NCBI GenBank assembly: GCA_963575745.1
Contig: CAUYUJ010012113.1
Location: forward strand, 392,559 to 456,558
Reading direction: 5' to 3'
Origin: Prorocentrum cordatum
Taxonomy: Eukaryota; Sar; Dinophyceae; Prorocentrales; Prorocentraceae
Length of the DNA stretch: 64,000 nt
In this document: positions 41,389-53,029 of the stretch, in pieces
Layout of the letters: each line of letters begins with the position of its first letter
How positions within the stretch are numbered: position 1 is the stretch's first letter
Translations under genes and position numbers: made by a program
Notes under the pieces: generated by a model
Told to the model about the DNA's origin: nothing
What the model saw: only the letters and a program-made list of their open reading frames with translations
Database searches by the model: none

Positions 41389-42006
41389 AAAATGTGGCCC
41401 GGGAATGGAGTTCTGGGAAGTCGAAGAGCACGAAGTGGCCTACAGTTGGCTCCGGGCATTCAAAATGTGGCCCGGGAATGGAGACTCGAAGAGCACGAAG
41501 TGGCCTACAGTTGGCTCCGGGCATTCAAAATGTGGCCCGGGAATGGAGTTCTGGGAACTCGAAGAGCACGAAGTGGCCTACAGTTGGCTCCGGGCATTCA
41601 AAATGTGGCCCGGGAATGGAGTTCTGGGAACTCGAAGAGCACGAAGTGGCCTACAGTTGGCTCCGGGCATTCAAAATGTGGCCCGGGAATGGAGTTCTGG
41701 GAACTCGAAGAGCACGAAGTGGCCTACAGTTGGCTCCGGGCATTCAAAATGTGGCCCGGGAATGGAATTCTGGGAACTCGAAGAGCACGAAGTCTGTTGC
41801 ATCCGAAAATGTGGCCCGGGAATGGAGTTCTGGGAACTCGAGAGCACGAAGTGTGTGACTGTTGCATCCGGCCCTCCAGAATGTGGCCCGGGAATGGTTC
41901 TGGGAACTCGAAGAGCACGAAGTGTGTGACTGTTGCATCCGGTTATTCAGAATGAGCCTGGGAATGGAGTTCTGGGAACTCGAAGAGCACGAAGTGTGTG
42001 ACTGTT
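41389..42006 (+). repeat. 73-bp tandem repeat, about 9 units
   Basis: Unit starts AAAATGTGGCCCGGGAATGG and includes CGAAGAGCACGAAGTGGCC. Starts at 41,389, 41,462, 41,527, 41,600, 41,673, 41,746 and 41,806, then more diverged. Exact 73-bp spacing except where short deletions occur (65 and 60 bp). Confidence 0.95.
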
Positions 42007-42329
42007 GGTGAAAAACGAGCGGGGCCCCCTGCCGCCCGGCAACTCCCAACACCTGCCCGGACCCCCCTGTGGAGTGATCTGTGAGCTCTTTTGAGTCCAT
42101 TAGGAACCTATCAGTCTTCGCTGTTAGGTAAAAATAGTATCGTTGGATGTATGGGACCTCCCCTCATCGAACATACGGCAACGTTCTGCCTTGGCGACGT
42201 CGGCTCTGGTTCCTGACACCGCATGGGTCGTTCAACCTTGAGCTATCTCCGCTCTCGGGGTTCCCAGAGCCTGTCAGCACCATTTGTCGTATGGATGTCG
42301 CGCCAGCGCTGCTCTCTGTGTCCCCATGA

Positions 42330-43165
42330 TCTCTGCACCTCTCTGCAGCTCCCTGTGCTCTCTGCTTGTCTCTGCTGGGATCTGCTGCTCCCTGCTGCTA
42401 TCTGGTGAACTTTGCTAACCTCTGCTGGTCGCTCTTGCTCTTTGCCTTTGTCTGCTGGTCTCTGCTGCTGCTCTCTGCCACTTTCTGCTGGTCTCGGGTC
42501 TCTGCTGGTCACGGCTGGTCTCTGCTGCTCTCTGGTCTCTGCTGCTGTCTCCTGGTCCCTGCCTTTTTCTTCTGCTCTCTGCCACTTTCTGCTGGTCTCT
42601 GCTGGTGTCTGCTCTGCTGGTGTCTGCTGCTCTCTGCCTGTTCTCCGCTGTTCCCTGCTGCTCTCTGCTATTCTCTGCTGCTCTCTGCTGCTGTCTCCTA
42701 CTATATGCCGCTCTCGTCTGTTCTCCGCTGCTCCGTGCGGGTCACTGCTGCTGTCTGCCACTCTCTGCTGTTCTCCGCTGTTCCCTGCTACTCTCTGCTG
42801 CTGGTCTCTGCTGCTCCTTGCTGCTCTCTTCTGCTCCCTGCTGCTCCATTATGGTCTCTGCTACTCTTTGCTGCTCTCTGCTGCTCCCTGCTGTTCTCTG
42901 ATGCTCTCCTGCTGCTCTCTGTTCTCTGCTGCTCTCTGCTGCTCGATGATATTCCACTGGTCTCTGCTGTTCTCTGCTGCTCTCTGCGGCTCTGTGCGGC
43001 TCTCTGCTGCTCCCTGCTGCTATCTGCTGGTCTTTGCTGCTCTCTGGTGGTCCCTGCTGCAAACTGCTGCTCTCTGCGGCTCTGTCCTGCTCCCTGCTAC
43101 CCTCTGTTGCTCTCTGCTGCTCCCTGCTGCTGTCGGCTGCCCTCTGCTGCTCTCTGCTGCGGTAG
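42330..43165 (+). repeat. CTCTGCTG-type array
   Basis: About 830 bp of CTCTGCTG, CTCCCTGCTG and CTCTGCGG words. The long Leu/Ser/Cys-rich frames across it are artefacts. Confidence 0.9.
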
Positions 43166-43479
43166 GACATCGAGACAAGAGACGGCCAAGACGCTAAAAC
43201 CGTCCTGTGTCGTATCCATCCCGGAGGAGGCCCCCAGGGCTGAAAATAGGACAGCTCCCTCAGAAACAAATTGCGCCAGTGGTCTCGTACCCACAAGCAC
43301 GCATTGTTTTTGTTTGCTTGTTTGCTAGGGGGCCGTCACAGAGTCGGCTGATGATGGATTATCTCCCCCAGTCCGGACGCGAGGGTGCTTCCTTGCGGCC
43401 GATTCATGCGCGGATGGGTTACCACATGCGCCCCGGACTGAAGGGTTTCCCCCTGCGCCCGATTCGCCGGCGGTGCACG

Positions 43480-44103
43480 GCCGGGCGTGCGAGTACGGCG
43501 ACGCACGCGTAGTAATCCGACCAGGGTGGGCGTACGAGCACGGCTAGTTTACCCTACTGATAGAGCGGCGGAACGCAAGGCCGATCTTAATGGTACGGGC
43601 ACGTAGGCCTGCGAGTACGACGGCGAAGTGCAGGGACGGGCGTACTGGTACGGCTACATAGGCCTACTGGTACAACGGCTTTGTGAAGGGTCGGGCGTAC
43701 GAGTATGGCTACGTACTGCTACCAGTACGACTGCGACGATCACGGCCGAACGTACGAATACGGCTACGTCCGCGTACTAATACGACCGAAGCGGGCGTAC
43801 TAGTACGGCTCAGTAGGCCTACAGGTGCGACGGCGGAGTGCAGGAAAGGGCGTACTAGTAGTAGGCCTACTTAAACGGCGGCGGTGTGCAGAGCCGGGCG
43901 TACGAATACGACTACTTTAGCCTACTACTAGAGCGGCGGAGTACACTACCGTCGTACTGGTGCGGCTACGTAGGCCTAGTAATACGACGGCGGTGTGCGG
44001 GGTCGGGCGTACGAGTACGGCTACGTACAGCTACTAGTACGACTGTCACGTTCATGGCCGAACGTACGAATACGGCTACGTACGCGTACTAATACGCCCC
44101 GCG

Positions 44104-44104
<1 letters not shown>
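43480..44104 (+). repeat. Second GTAC-rich repeat array
   Basis: Units such as GGCGTACGAGTACGGCTACG, TAGGCCTACTAGTACGACGG and CGGAGTGCAGG. Related in word content to 36.7-38.5 kb. Confidence 0.8.
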
Positions 44105-44143
<39 letters not shown>

Positions 44144-44145
44144 AA

Positions 44146-44203
<58 letters not shown>

Positions 44204-44211
44204 AAGTAGAA

Positions 44212-44262
<51 letters not shown>
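44105..44262 (+). repeat. (TAG/GTA)n microsatellite
   Basis: About 158 bp of TAGTAG with AAG variants: the reverse-complement sense of the CTA block at 37.1 kb. Confidence 0.95.
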
Positions 44263-44263
<1 letters not shown>

Positions 44264-45077
44264 GACGAAGTAGGCCTACTAATACGACGGCCTGGCAAAA
44301 CAAGCCTATTATGTGCCGGAAGAGGTATGCTCAAAACGTGCACTGGCAGAACCCCCGCGCAGATCAAGATCTGAGGCGTGTGATTATCCCATGTCCGCAG
44401 GTTTCTGATCTCAGTGAAGACGGGGCTCCTATAGATATTGATCCCCAGTGCCTGAACATGCCCAAACTCATCTATCCACCGACCCCTTGTGGGTCTCCAG
44501 GCGTGTGAGATTATCCCCCCACATAATCTCCCCCCCTGGGACCCCAAACTGGCAACTTGACTACCCCCCGGCCGCAGGCGGCCCACCCCCGAACTCACAA
44601 CGGTGGGTGCGGGCGTCCCCGGGCTCAAGCTCCCAGGAGGCCCCAGGAGGCCCCCAAGAAGCCCCAGGAGGCGCCGATGAGGCCCTCAAGGGGTTCTCAG
44701 ATACCAAGAAGCGGCTCCAAGGAATCCAAAACGGCCCTGGGGGGCTTCGAAACTTCATCCAAGAGGCTCGCGAAAAGCCCCTCGAGAGAGCCCAGAGAAC
44801 ACCGCACAAACCTCACACCCACAACCCAGGCACGGTGCCTGGATATGCCGAAGGCAAGTAGCTCGTGGAAAAATCCCAACGGTCTAATCCCTTGCCGAAA
44901 ACACTCGGAGACATGGGCGGAAGCAGACCCAGGAGGACAGCGATGGGGAAGAGGGCCAGCAAGAGGACGATTGGTCCCGCCATTTTGGCGCGAACGGAGG
45001 GTGCACTACCCCCTGGCGGCTCCTTGGGGTACTGAAACCCGCGCTTCGCTCGAGACGTTCCCAGAATTCGCTCCGCA
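44263..45077. other. No gene; short CCAGGAGGC array
   Basis: A CCAGGAGGC-type array lies at 44,630-44,690. A 65-codon plus frame (44,311-44,508) with VIIPCPQVSDLSEDGAPIDI looks protein-like but is unplaced. Confidence 0.3.
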
Positions 45078-45087
45078 AGCATCACCA

Positions 45088-45167
<80 letters not shown>

Positions 45168-45197
45168 GTCATCATCACCACCACCACCACCAGCACC

Positions 45198-45285
<88 letters not shown>

Positions 45286-45382
45286 GCATCAGCATCAGCA
45301 TCAGCATCAGCATCATCATCAGCATCAGCATCAGCATCAGCATCAGCATCAGCATCAGCATCAGCATCAGCATCAGCATCAG

Positions 45383-45419
<37 letters not shown>

Positions 45420-45420
45420 G
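45078..45420 (+). repeat. (ATC)n / (CAGCAT)n microsatellite
   Basis: ATC repeat in sub-blocks: ATCGTC, ATC, CACCAC, ATC, then ATCAGC hexamers. Confidence 0.95.
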
Positions 45421-46555
45421 CACTGCAGCGGCGCAAACAACCATCCTGGGCTTTGTGCTACAAGTGCGCCTAGGCCAGAATTCTCAAACCGGTTGCAACC
45501 GCGGCGACGAGGGCCCCCTCGAGACCCAGAAACAGAGGACAGCGCAAGAATCCTCCGACCCACTGTCGGCCTCAAGGCGCGTCAACCTCTATAATCCCCC
45601 GGGAAACCGAGGCCAAAGACTCGCCCACCCCTCCGAAGCGAGCCTGGCACCACAAACGAGGAGCGCAACATGATCCCCAAGATGCACCCAGGAAGCCCAA
45701 AAGACGTGCCGACAGGTCACCAAAACGAGCCCGAGGCGCGTTCAAAACTGCTGTGAGAGACCCTGCCCCCCCAACAAAAATACAAGGGGTCGGCGGATGT
45801 GGCGTAAGCCTATAGAATCAGATGGCTCGATGACCAATTGCGGCGGCAATGCCAGCCGCGATGCGTCTCGTGCGACGCTGGATTCATGACCCCGGCGCTT
45901 GTATCGTGCAATAGTCCGCGCGCTGTTTCTACTGTTGCCGCTCCGACGCCTGCGAGCGCAGGCGAGTCGCTGCCTGCTTCACGGTCCGTCGTCCTGCCGT
46001 CATCTCGTCGTCGTCGCATCTCTCTCTTGGGACATTCCGAATCCTCCTCCTCCTCCTCCTCCTCGCCATCTTTCTCCTCGTCCTCCTCCACCCCTCCGTT
46101 CCCTTCTGTCCCCCCCCCCTCATCGTCCACCTCATCGTCCACCCTCCTGCTCCCCCCTGGCGAGGGTGCCTCCTGCTGCCTCCTGGCGAAGGTGCCGCGG
46201 CATCTGCGACAGAGAGCTCGTGCTGCCACGGGGGCCGCCGCTGGGAGCGAGAGGGGCGGAGGAACCGAAAATGGCTGCCGGCGGCGCGCAGAAGGGCCCT
46301 TCCTGGGTCCGGAGCAGGAGGAAGACAAAGAGGACGAAGTGAGAACAGGAGGATAGCAGGGACAAGGAGAGGGGAGAGGAGACAGGGCCGAGCCAAGCTA
46401 GGTGAGCTCGCGCCGTATCTGACGTCCAATTCCTCCCTCCTATCCCTTACTGTTGCGCTGACTGTTTGTCTATCCGCGGACGGGTGTCATAGCGGACCTG
46501 GGACTCCCAGAAAGACGCCGTCGTGCGATGCGCAATTGGAAAACGAGAGCTGGGT
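45421..46555. other. No gene; E repeat and CT tracts
   Basis: E repeat copy 5 at 45,480. CTCCTC tracts near 46,040-46,100. Confidence 0.4.
45480..45515 (+). repeat. Short dispersed repeat E, copy 5
   Basis: ATTCTCAAACCGGTTGC followed by AACCGCGGCGACGAGGGCC. Confidence 0.5.
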
Positions 46556-46740
46556 GTAAGGAGGAGGAGGAGAAGGAGGAGGAGGAGGAAGAGGAGGAGG
46601 AGGAAGAGAAGGAAGAGGTGGCTGATAAGCAAAAGGATGAGCAGGAGATAGCAGTAGGAAAGAGAGGATACTGAGGAAGGAGGAGGACGGGGACGATCAG
46701 CAGCTGCAGCAGCTGCAGCAGCAGCAGCTCGCTCGAGCGG
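46556..46740 (+). repeat. GGA/GAA then GCA-rich tract
   Basis: GGAGGAGGA to AAGGAGGAGG, ending in a CAGCAG run (46,700-46,730). Confidence 0.8.
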
Positions 46741-48398
46741 AAGGTGCGGGAGGAGCAGGAGGACCAGGGAAGGCGGAGGGTAAATGAGGGAGGCGGCATC
46801 GATGAAAAAAAACTCGGATCCATAATAGCGGCCAGCGCTGGGGAGAAAACAAGGCGCCGATCCGAAGCTGAGGCCCTCGCTGCACGGGAGCACCCTTATG
46901 CAACTCCACGTCTGAAAACAATCGAAATGTTGATGAAGAAAAACCATCAGGGCAACCAACAATTGACATCATGTGTAAAGAACCATGCGCGGACGTGGCG
47001 GGTGGGATGCTCCAACAGCGTCTTCGGGGAAGGAAGGAGAGTGGTATGCAGATTGTGCAATTGAGGATTGGCGGCGCAAGTTGATCGATCATAACGAGAA
47101 CGTCATATGCCTGAGAAGCCTTCTGCGAGGCGGTCGATGAAAACCATATGTGGCCCCCGCCTCCTCATCCTCATCCTCCGTCTCCTGTGCGCAACACCAG
47201 GGGCGGCTGAGAGTCCATACCGCCTTGCGGGAGAGACGGCTGCCCTAGACCCCAGGGGTGGCGCGCCACTGCCACCTTCGCCACCCTGGGCACCTGCCCG
47301 GCGCCAAGCCACGCAGACCACTGGGAGGCAAAAGCAAAGCCAGCAGAAACAGCAGAAAGGCCTGGCCCTGGGGAGGCGCAACGAAACCGCATCATGGGAC
47401 AGAAGCTCGGCGAGGAGGCGCGCCATGCTGAAGCAGGAAACACATTTGAAAAACAGTGCAACGGAAACGAATAGAAGCTGCAACAAATGACGGCGGGTGG
47501 AGTCATTGATTTATGTTACGTATTTCCATCCTGCTTCAGAAACAGCTCCCAGGCATAATTTCGAACACCCAGAAAGGCATCGAAACAGTGTCTGCCCGAC
47601 ACGCTAGCGAAGTGCCGAACGAGTATCGCCCCTAGGGCCCGATGTGTGAAAACCCTCTAGTTTCGGCACTGCCCTGGTGCCCGAAACTCTTCCTGGTGAT
47701 CAAAGCTACAGTAGGTTGGAACGCCTTAACCACTGCTGGCGTACATGGCCTCGCCTGCCTGAGCGAGGCCCCCTTCGAAAACCAGGCCCCGCCGCGCCCC
47801 CCCCACTGTGGGTGGCGGTCTGGGGATGGGGCCCCCACGGCGCCGCGAGGTCGACGAGATCTCTGGAGACGTGGAACAAACGTACGAGCCACAACAAGCA
47901 CGCTTGGCGGGGCTAGGAATCGCGAAGACCGAAATTTAGGAGGCATCTACTGGGAGGTCTTCGTCGGAACGATTAAAGACAATTACGCCCCATTGGCGTT
48001 CATCAAGCGCGGGCGGCGGCAAGGCGACCAACAGCATGGAGTGAAGCACCTTTGCATCGCGCTACAGTCTCACCTGGTAAGGACACCCTTTTTATCATGC
48101 AGCACTGCACAAACCTGTTAAATCTCGACAGCAGTGTGATGCTACACGGCTTTCTGGAGGAGCGCGTGACGGGACCGAAACCTGAGCGGTCCTTGGCAGC
48201 CTCCTCAGCGAACACATCTTCTGCTGCGAGTCTGGCCGACTGAACTCCGTCAAGGAGATGTCCGAATAACGCGGGTGTCATGCCGAAACGTTCCCCCTCC
48301 CCCTTTTTCCTCCCGAGACGTGTTGGTAGGGCGGGCAGGGCGTTTCGCTTGAGACATCTTCACCATGTACGATCCTTAAGCTGAAACTTTGCAACAGC
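46741..48398. other. No gene supportable
   Basis: A plus frame at 47,137-47,490 has a signal-peptide-like start (RLLILILRLLCATPGAAES) followed by Gln/Arg-rich sequence. Both strands are open, so it is not called. Confidence 0.3.
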
Positions 48399-48660
48399 TT
48401 TGCGGATGGAGGGCGGGCCGTTTTCAACATGCGACTCTCGCCCGAGCGCCGCGCACACTCGTCATAAGAATTTGGAAGGATTTCACGTTTGGAGGGCGGC
48501 CAATGTTTAAAGTTTGGCTCTCGCCGTGGCGCCGCACCCGTTCGTCCCCAAAACATGCTGCATGAGCTTCACGGGTGGAGGACGGTTGCTTTTCAAAATG
48601 TGGGCCTTGCCTTAGCGCCACGCACATGTGTGTTACGAGCTCACAGGAGATGTAAGGAGT
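48399..48660 (+). repeat. ~85-bp degenerate tandem repeat, 3 units
   Basis: Units begin GCGGATGGAGGGCGG-like near 48,400, 48,482 and 48,568. They share TTCACG, GGAGGGCGG, CTCTCGCC and GCGCCGC/GCGCCACGCAC words. Confidence 0.6.
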
Positions 48661-48731
48661 ATTATGGTTGACGTCCCAAAAACGAAACGGCGTTTGGGCA
48701 CGATGGAGGACTGTCAGGGCACGACAGCCCC

Positions 48732-48975
48732 GTTGATTCGCAATTTTGAAGTCCCAGGACTGGCGTTCTGGCACGATTCAGGGTCGTCAGGACGCAACAT
48801 TAACGTTGATTCGAGGCGTTGAAGTCCCAGGACTGGTGTTGCGGCAGAGTTCAGGATTTTCAGACAGTTGTCTTCCAATGGGGCGCTTCCTTCAGTGTGA
48901 ATGGGTCCTCGTAGGGACCTATGGAGAGGGACTTGGAGGGAGGGTCTGTTGCAAGACCTTGGAGGGAGGGTTTGA
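48732..48975 (+). repeat. ~72-bp duplication and 28-bp duplication
   Basis: GTTGATTCG followed by TTGAAGTCCCAGGACTGG occurs at 48,732 and 48,804. CTTGGAGGGAGGGT followed by GTTGCAA/GATGCAA occurs near 48,930 and 48,958. Confidence 0.7.
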
Positions 48976-48989
48976 TGCAACATCGCATC

Positions 48990-49360
48990 GCTGATGAGCC
49001 TTGAATTTGCACTGGTCCTCCTTCTCCTCGTCTTCCTCACACCTCGCCTTCCCTCCAACTCGTTCGTGCTGTCTCATTCGAATCCGCACAGAACTTCGCT
49101 TGTACTGCTGGTGTCCTACTTTTTCGCCCTCCTTCATTCTTCTCGTCCTGCTCCCGTTCTCATCCTGATAGTTGCCCTCCTCGGCATCGTCCTCATCATC
49201 CTATGTACGTCAAGTCCCCTGCTCATCGACCTCGCGCCGTTCCTCCTCATCCTCCACCTCCTCCTCCTCATCACCCCTCGCCATTATTTACCTCACCATG
49301 CTTCTTCTCGTCCTCCTCATTATGTTCCTCCTCCCCGCTAGCTCATTCTTCTCTTCTCCG
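48990..49360 (+). repeat. Pyrimidine-rich CTCCTCAT tract
   Basis: CTC/CTT/CAT-rich DNA, open as Leu/Ile/Val-rich frames resembling membrane proteins only because of composition. Confidence 0.6.
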
Positions 49361-51060
49361 CATGAAGGAATGGGGTCCTGAGGCACACGAATCTCGGACC
49401 CTGGAGGCTCTTCCCAAGAACCAGATTTTCATCCCGAATCGTCCTGCGAGGGCCCCGCATGCCGAGAACGGGACAACAACTCTATGACCCCCTTCTCGCA
49501 GGACCGTCCTTCGTGGCAATCCCCATGCCATACCCACTGCGACGCATCTTGGACAAATGACTGCACACCACCCACCTCTCGACCAGCGACTCCCGCGCTC
49601 GGGGGGGGGGGTAGCCGGCAAGGGTCCGCACTTGAGCTTGTCGTAGTCGTTGGTTATGGCGTCCTCGAAGATGTCTTGGGGCGTGCACCACTCGCCTCCA
49701 AGCGCAATCGAAAACTGACCGAACCAACAGCGAGACCAAAACCGACAGGCCGCACACAGCCCGCCCCGCGGGCGCAGGTGGTGACGGCCTGCGCTGGGGC
49801 CAACGGGCATAGCAAGATCCAGCTCCCCGTGTGCCTCTTGCTTTTGTCCCCGTCGTCCTCGGCGTCCTCCTGCTCATCTCCCTGCGGCTCCTGCTGCGGT
49901 CCCTCGTCCTCCCTCCGTTGTGCTCGAACTTCACCGGCGGGCATGAACACTCCTACCTGTTACGGTCGGACCCTAGGATAGAATAACATATTTCAAGAGA
50001 ATGTGACCCTCCGCCGGCCAAAACAAACAGAACTGACAAGGGTACCCTCCCCAGGATGCACAGGTCGTCCAACACACACGAAAAACACAGAGGTACCCTC
50101 CCCGAACCGACCTCGATGTGATACCTCGGTCCGACCGTAATTGATGAGCATATACTGCCCCTGGTGATCTGGACGCAACGGCGACGACCAACGACAGCGT
50201 TCCGAGATGATCCTCTGGTTTTGAAGGCGGCCTGGGCGGACGCGCTCCGCCTGCCAAACCCTTCAAAAGGAGAAGGGCCGACCAAACCCTCGACCCTGTT
50301 CCTGCTCCTCCTCGGGTGGCCACCATGTGAACCCTACCCCACCCCCCACGCTTTCGAAGGGGTTGGGAATTCATTCCGCCCGGGAACTCCCAAACGAGGT
50401 GAACCCCCACCCCCCTCAGAAATCGTGGGGGTGGGGGTGGGGTTCGTATGCGGCCACCGACTCCTGCAACCGCGACCCTGGCACCGACGGGAACCAAAAA
50501 TGCCGACACAACTACTCCAGTCCGCTCCTGGGGCGCGTGGTGGCCAAGATGTCAAGGCGAATCCAGCCGTGGCAATGAGAGACGGGAAGCGATACTGGCA
50601 TAGTTCCCTCCTCTGAACACCCGTCCCCCGTGGTTGCAACACCAAAATGACCACTGGGATCCGGCTGCGGAAGCGCCCGTTTTCCACTCGCGATGCTGAA
50701 AGTCAAGAGCGGCACGCTGACGAATGACCGCCCGCTGGAAGCCCCGCGCCGCTTTCGAAGCCGAGCCGCTAGGTGCCCCTGCGAGCCAGCTACTGCTCCT
50801 GCTCCTCCTGGATCCAAGGCCGAACGCCGAGCCGAGGGCCCGATATCGAAGTCTTCGAATGCTCTGCAAGGTCGAGCCGAAGGCCCCCAGAAGCGAAATC
50901 GAGGGTCGAGAGAACGCGTTTCACGGGCGCTTGCTCTGGGGACGTTCGGCGGCGCGTTTCGAACCGGGGGGTGGGCCCCCACCCCCAACACTCGGCGCCG
51001 TCGATCAAGACCAGGGGGACTCCCCTCCCCCCAACACCCCCCCTCCCGACCCCCCCCTCT
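49361..51060. other. No gene recognised
   Basis: E repeat copy 6 at 50,548. C-rich runs appear from 50,980. Nothing coding is supported. Confidence 0.4.
50548..50583 (+). repeat. Short dispersed repeat E, copy 6
   Basis: GATGTCAAGGCGAATCC followed by AGCCGTGGCAATGAGAG. Confidence 0.6.
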
Positions 51061-51130
51061 CCCAAGGGGGGGAGAGGGTTCAAACCCCCCCCGCCCCCCC
51101 CGGCCCGGAGCCGGTGCCAGCGCCGGCGGA

Positions 51131-51460
51131 CGCCAGCAGCGCCGACGACGGGGACGCAGCGACGATGACCAGAACCAGCCAAAGGGGGGGCTTCAAACCC
51201 ACCCACCCCCCGAGTGCCGGGGAATGGGGGCGTTTCAACCCCCCTCGCCCTCGGCCCCCTCCCCTCGGCGCCGTTGCTGGCGCCGGTGGCCGCCAGCAGC
51301 GCCGACGGCGGGGACGCAGCGACGATGACCAGAGGCAGCCCAAGCGGGGGGGTTCAAACCCATCCCCCCCCCTGGGCGGCGGGGGGGGGGTCAAACCCCC
51401 CACCCCCCCCCTTTCCTGGCGCCAACGCTGGCGACGGCGGGGACGCAGCGACGATTACCA
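51131..51460 (+). repeat. 130-160 bp tandem repeat, 3 units
   Basis: GCCGACGACGGGGACGCAGC followed by GACGATGACCAG occurs near 51,140, 51,300 and 51,431 with C-rich spacers. The third unit runs straight into the CCA microsatellite. Confidence 0.8.
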
Positions 51461-52260
51461 CCGCTACCGCCACCGCCAGTACTACCACCACCGCCACACC
51501 GCCTCAACCCACCACCACCACCACCAACCCACCACACAACCACCATCACCAACACCAACACAGCCACCACATGGACCACCACAACCACCACCACAACTCA
51601 CCATCACCACCACCACCACAAAAACCCACAAAAACCCACCACCACTACCACCACCACCACCACCACAACTACAACTTACCACACCACCACCACCACCGCC
51701 ACAACCACCACCACTACTGGCAGCACGACCCACCGCCACCACCACAAACCACCAGGCCACCACCACCACCACCGCAACCACCACCACCAACACCACGTCC
51801 ACAAACCACCGCCACCACCACAACCCACCACAACCATCACAAAACAAACACACCACCACCACCACCACACCACCAAACCACAAACACCCACCACCACTAC
51901 CACCACAACCAAAATCAACCACACCAGCACCACCACCGCCACAACCACCACCACTACTGGCAGCACAACCCACCACCACCTCCACAAACCACCGCCACCT
52001 CCACAACCCACCACCACCATCACCACAAACCACCACCACACCGCCAACAAACCACCACCACCACCACAACCCACCACCACCAACACCACCACCACCACTC
52101 AACAACCACCACCAACACCACCCACCACCACCACCACCACAACAACAAACCACCACACCACCACCACCACAACCACCACCACCACCGCCACCACCACCAC
52201 CACAACAACCCACCACCACCACCACCACCACCACCACCACCACCACCACCACCACCACCG
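51460..52260 (+). repeat. (CCA/CAC)n microsatellite
   Basis: About 800 bp of degenerate CCACCA repeat. The long frames here (Pro/Thr/His-rich) are artefacts. Confidence 0.95.
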
Positions 52261-53029
52261 TCGTCCTCGTCGACGCTCCCCGCCGCCGCCGCCGTCCGCC
52301 GCAGGCGCCGGCGCCAGCCCAGAAAAAGAAATCGTCGTCCCCGCCGCCGCCGCCAACCGCCGCCGACGCAAGCGCCGGCCCGAGGAGAGGAGGGGAAGCA
52401 GGGGACGAAGGGGGGGGGGTCGACCCCCCCCCCCCTCCGTCAAGGGGGGTGGGGTGCGGGGGGTTGCGAACCCCCCCCCTCCATCCACTGGGGAGGGGGT
52501 CCGGTTTCAAACATCCCCCCCCTCCAAGCGACCACAGAACGCGCTCTTTCCGAGGGTCGAGTCGAAATCCGAAGATCCAAATCGAGGTCGACAATACTGG
52601 GGGTACTTAGCTGCGGTGGCCTCTGCAAGTTTCCTGGAACCTCCAAGGACCAGCCATCTCTGGGGACCCCGGAGGCCTCCGGATGAAGAGGGAGAGGAGG
52701 AGGTGGTGTTGGGCAGCTCTAAGAGATGGCATCACCCATCTTCTATGAAGCGACATGGCACGAACAACGAAAAGCCAAACTGCAGCGGCGGCGGAAGCAT
52801 TCAGAGGGAAAAGACGTAGAAACCACAACTACAACTACACGCGCGCACGCTCACCAGCAGGCCGTCCAACCTCCCTCTCTCAATCTCCATTTTATATACT
52901 CATCACCCTCACCTCCTCGATCCTGGGCAAGCTCAATCCAATCAATCCGCCGACCCCTTGGGGTCAAACCCCTTCCCCCGGGGCCACGTCCGGTCGGTTT
53001 AGAGGAGGGGGGGTCATGCCGGCCCCGGC
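52261..53029. other. No gene recognised
   Basis: GC-rich; G and C runs at 52,405-52,440. A pyrimidine/purine mix follows. Confidence 0.4.

Noticed and set aside
40375-41955. 526-codon Gln-Pro/Ser-Ala-rich frame
   Set aside because: Direct translation of the CAGCCT array and the 73-bp satellite; the satellite period is not a multiple of three.
42366-43328. Leu/Cys/Ser-rich frame resembling a multi-pass membrane protein
   Set aside because: Produced by the CTCTGCTG repeat; the same look appears in more than one frame.
47137-47490. Signal-peptide-like 117-residue plus ORF
   Set aside because: The hydrophobic start is suggestive, but the rest is low complexity and the minus strand is fully open too; no homology recognised.
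50724-52610. 628-codon plus-strand open frame
   Set aside because: Entirely C-run, CCA-repeat and GC-rich low complexity; the opposite strand is equally open. No domain.
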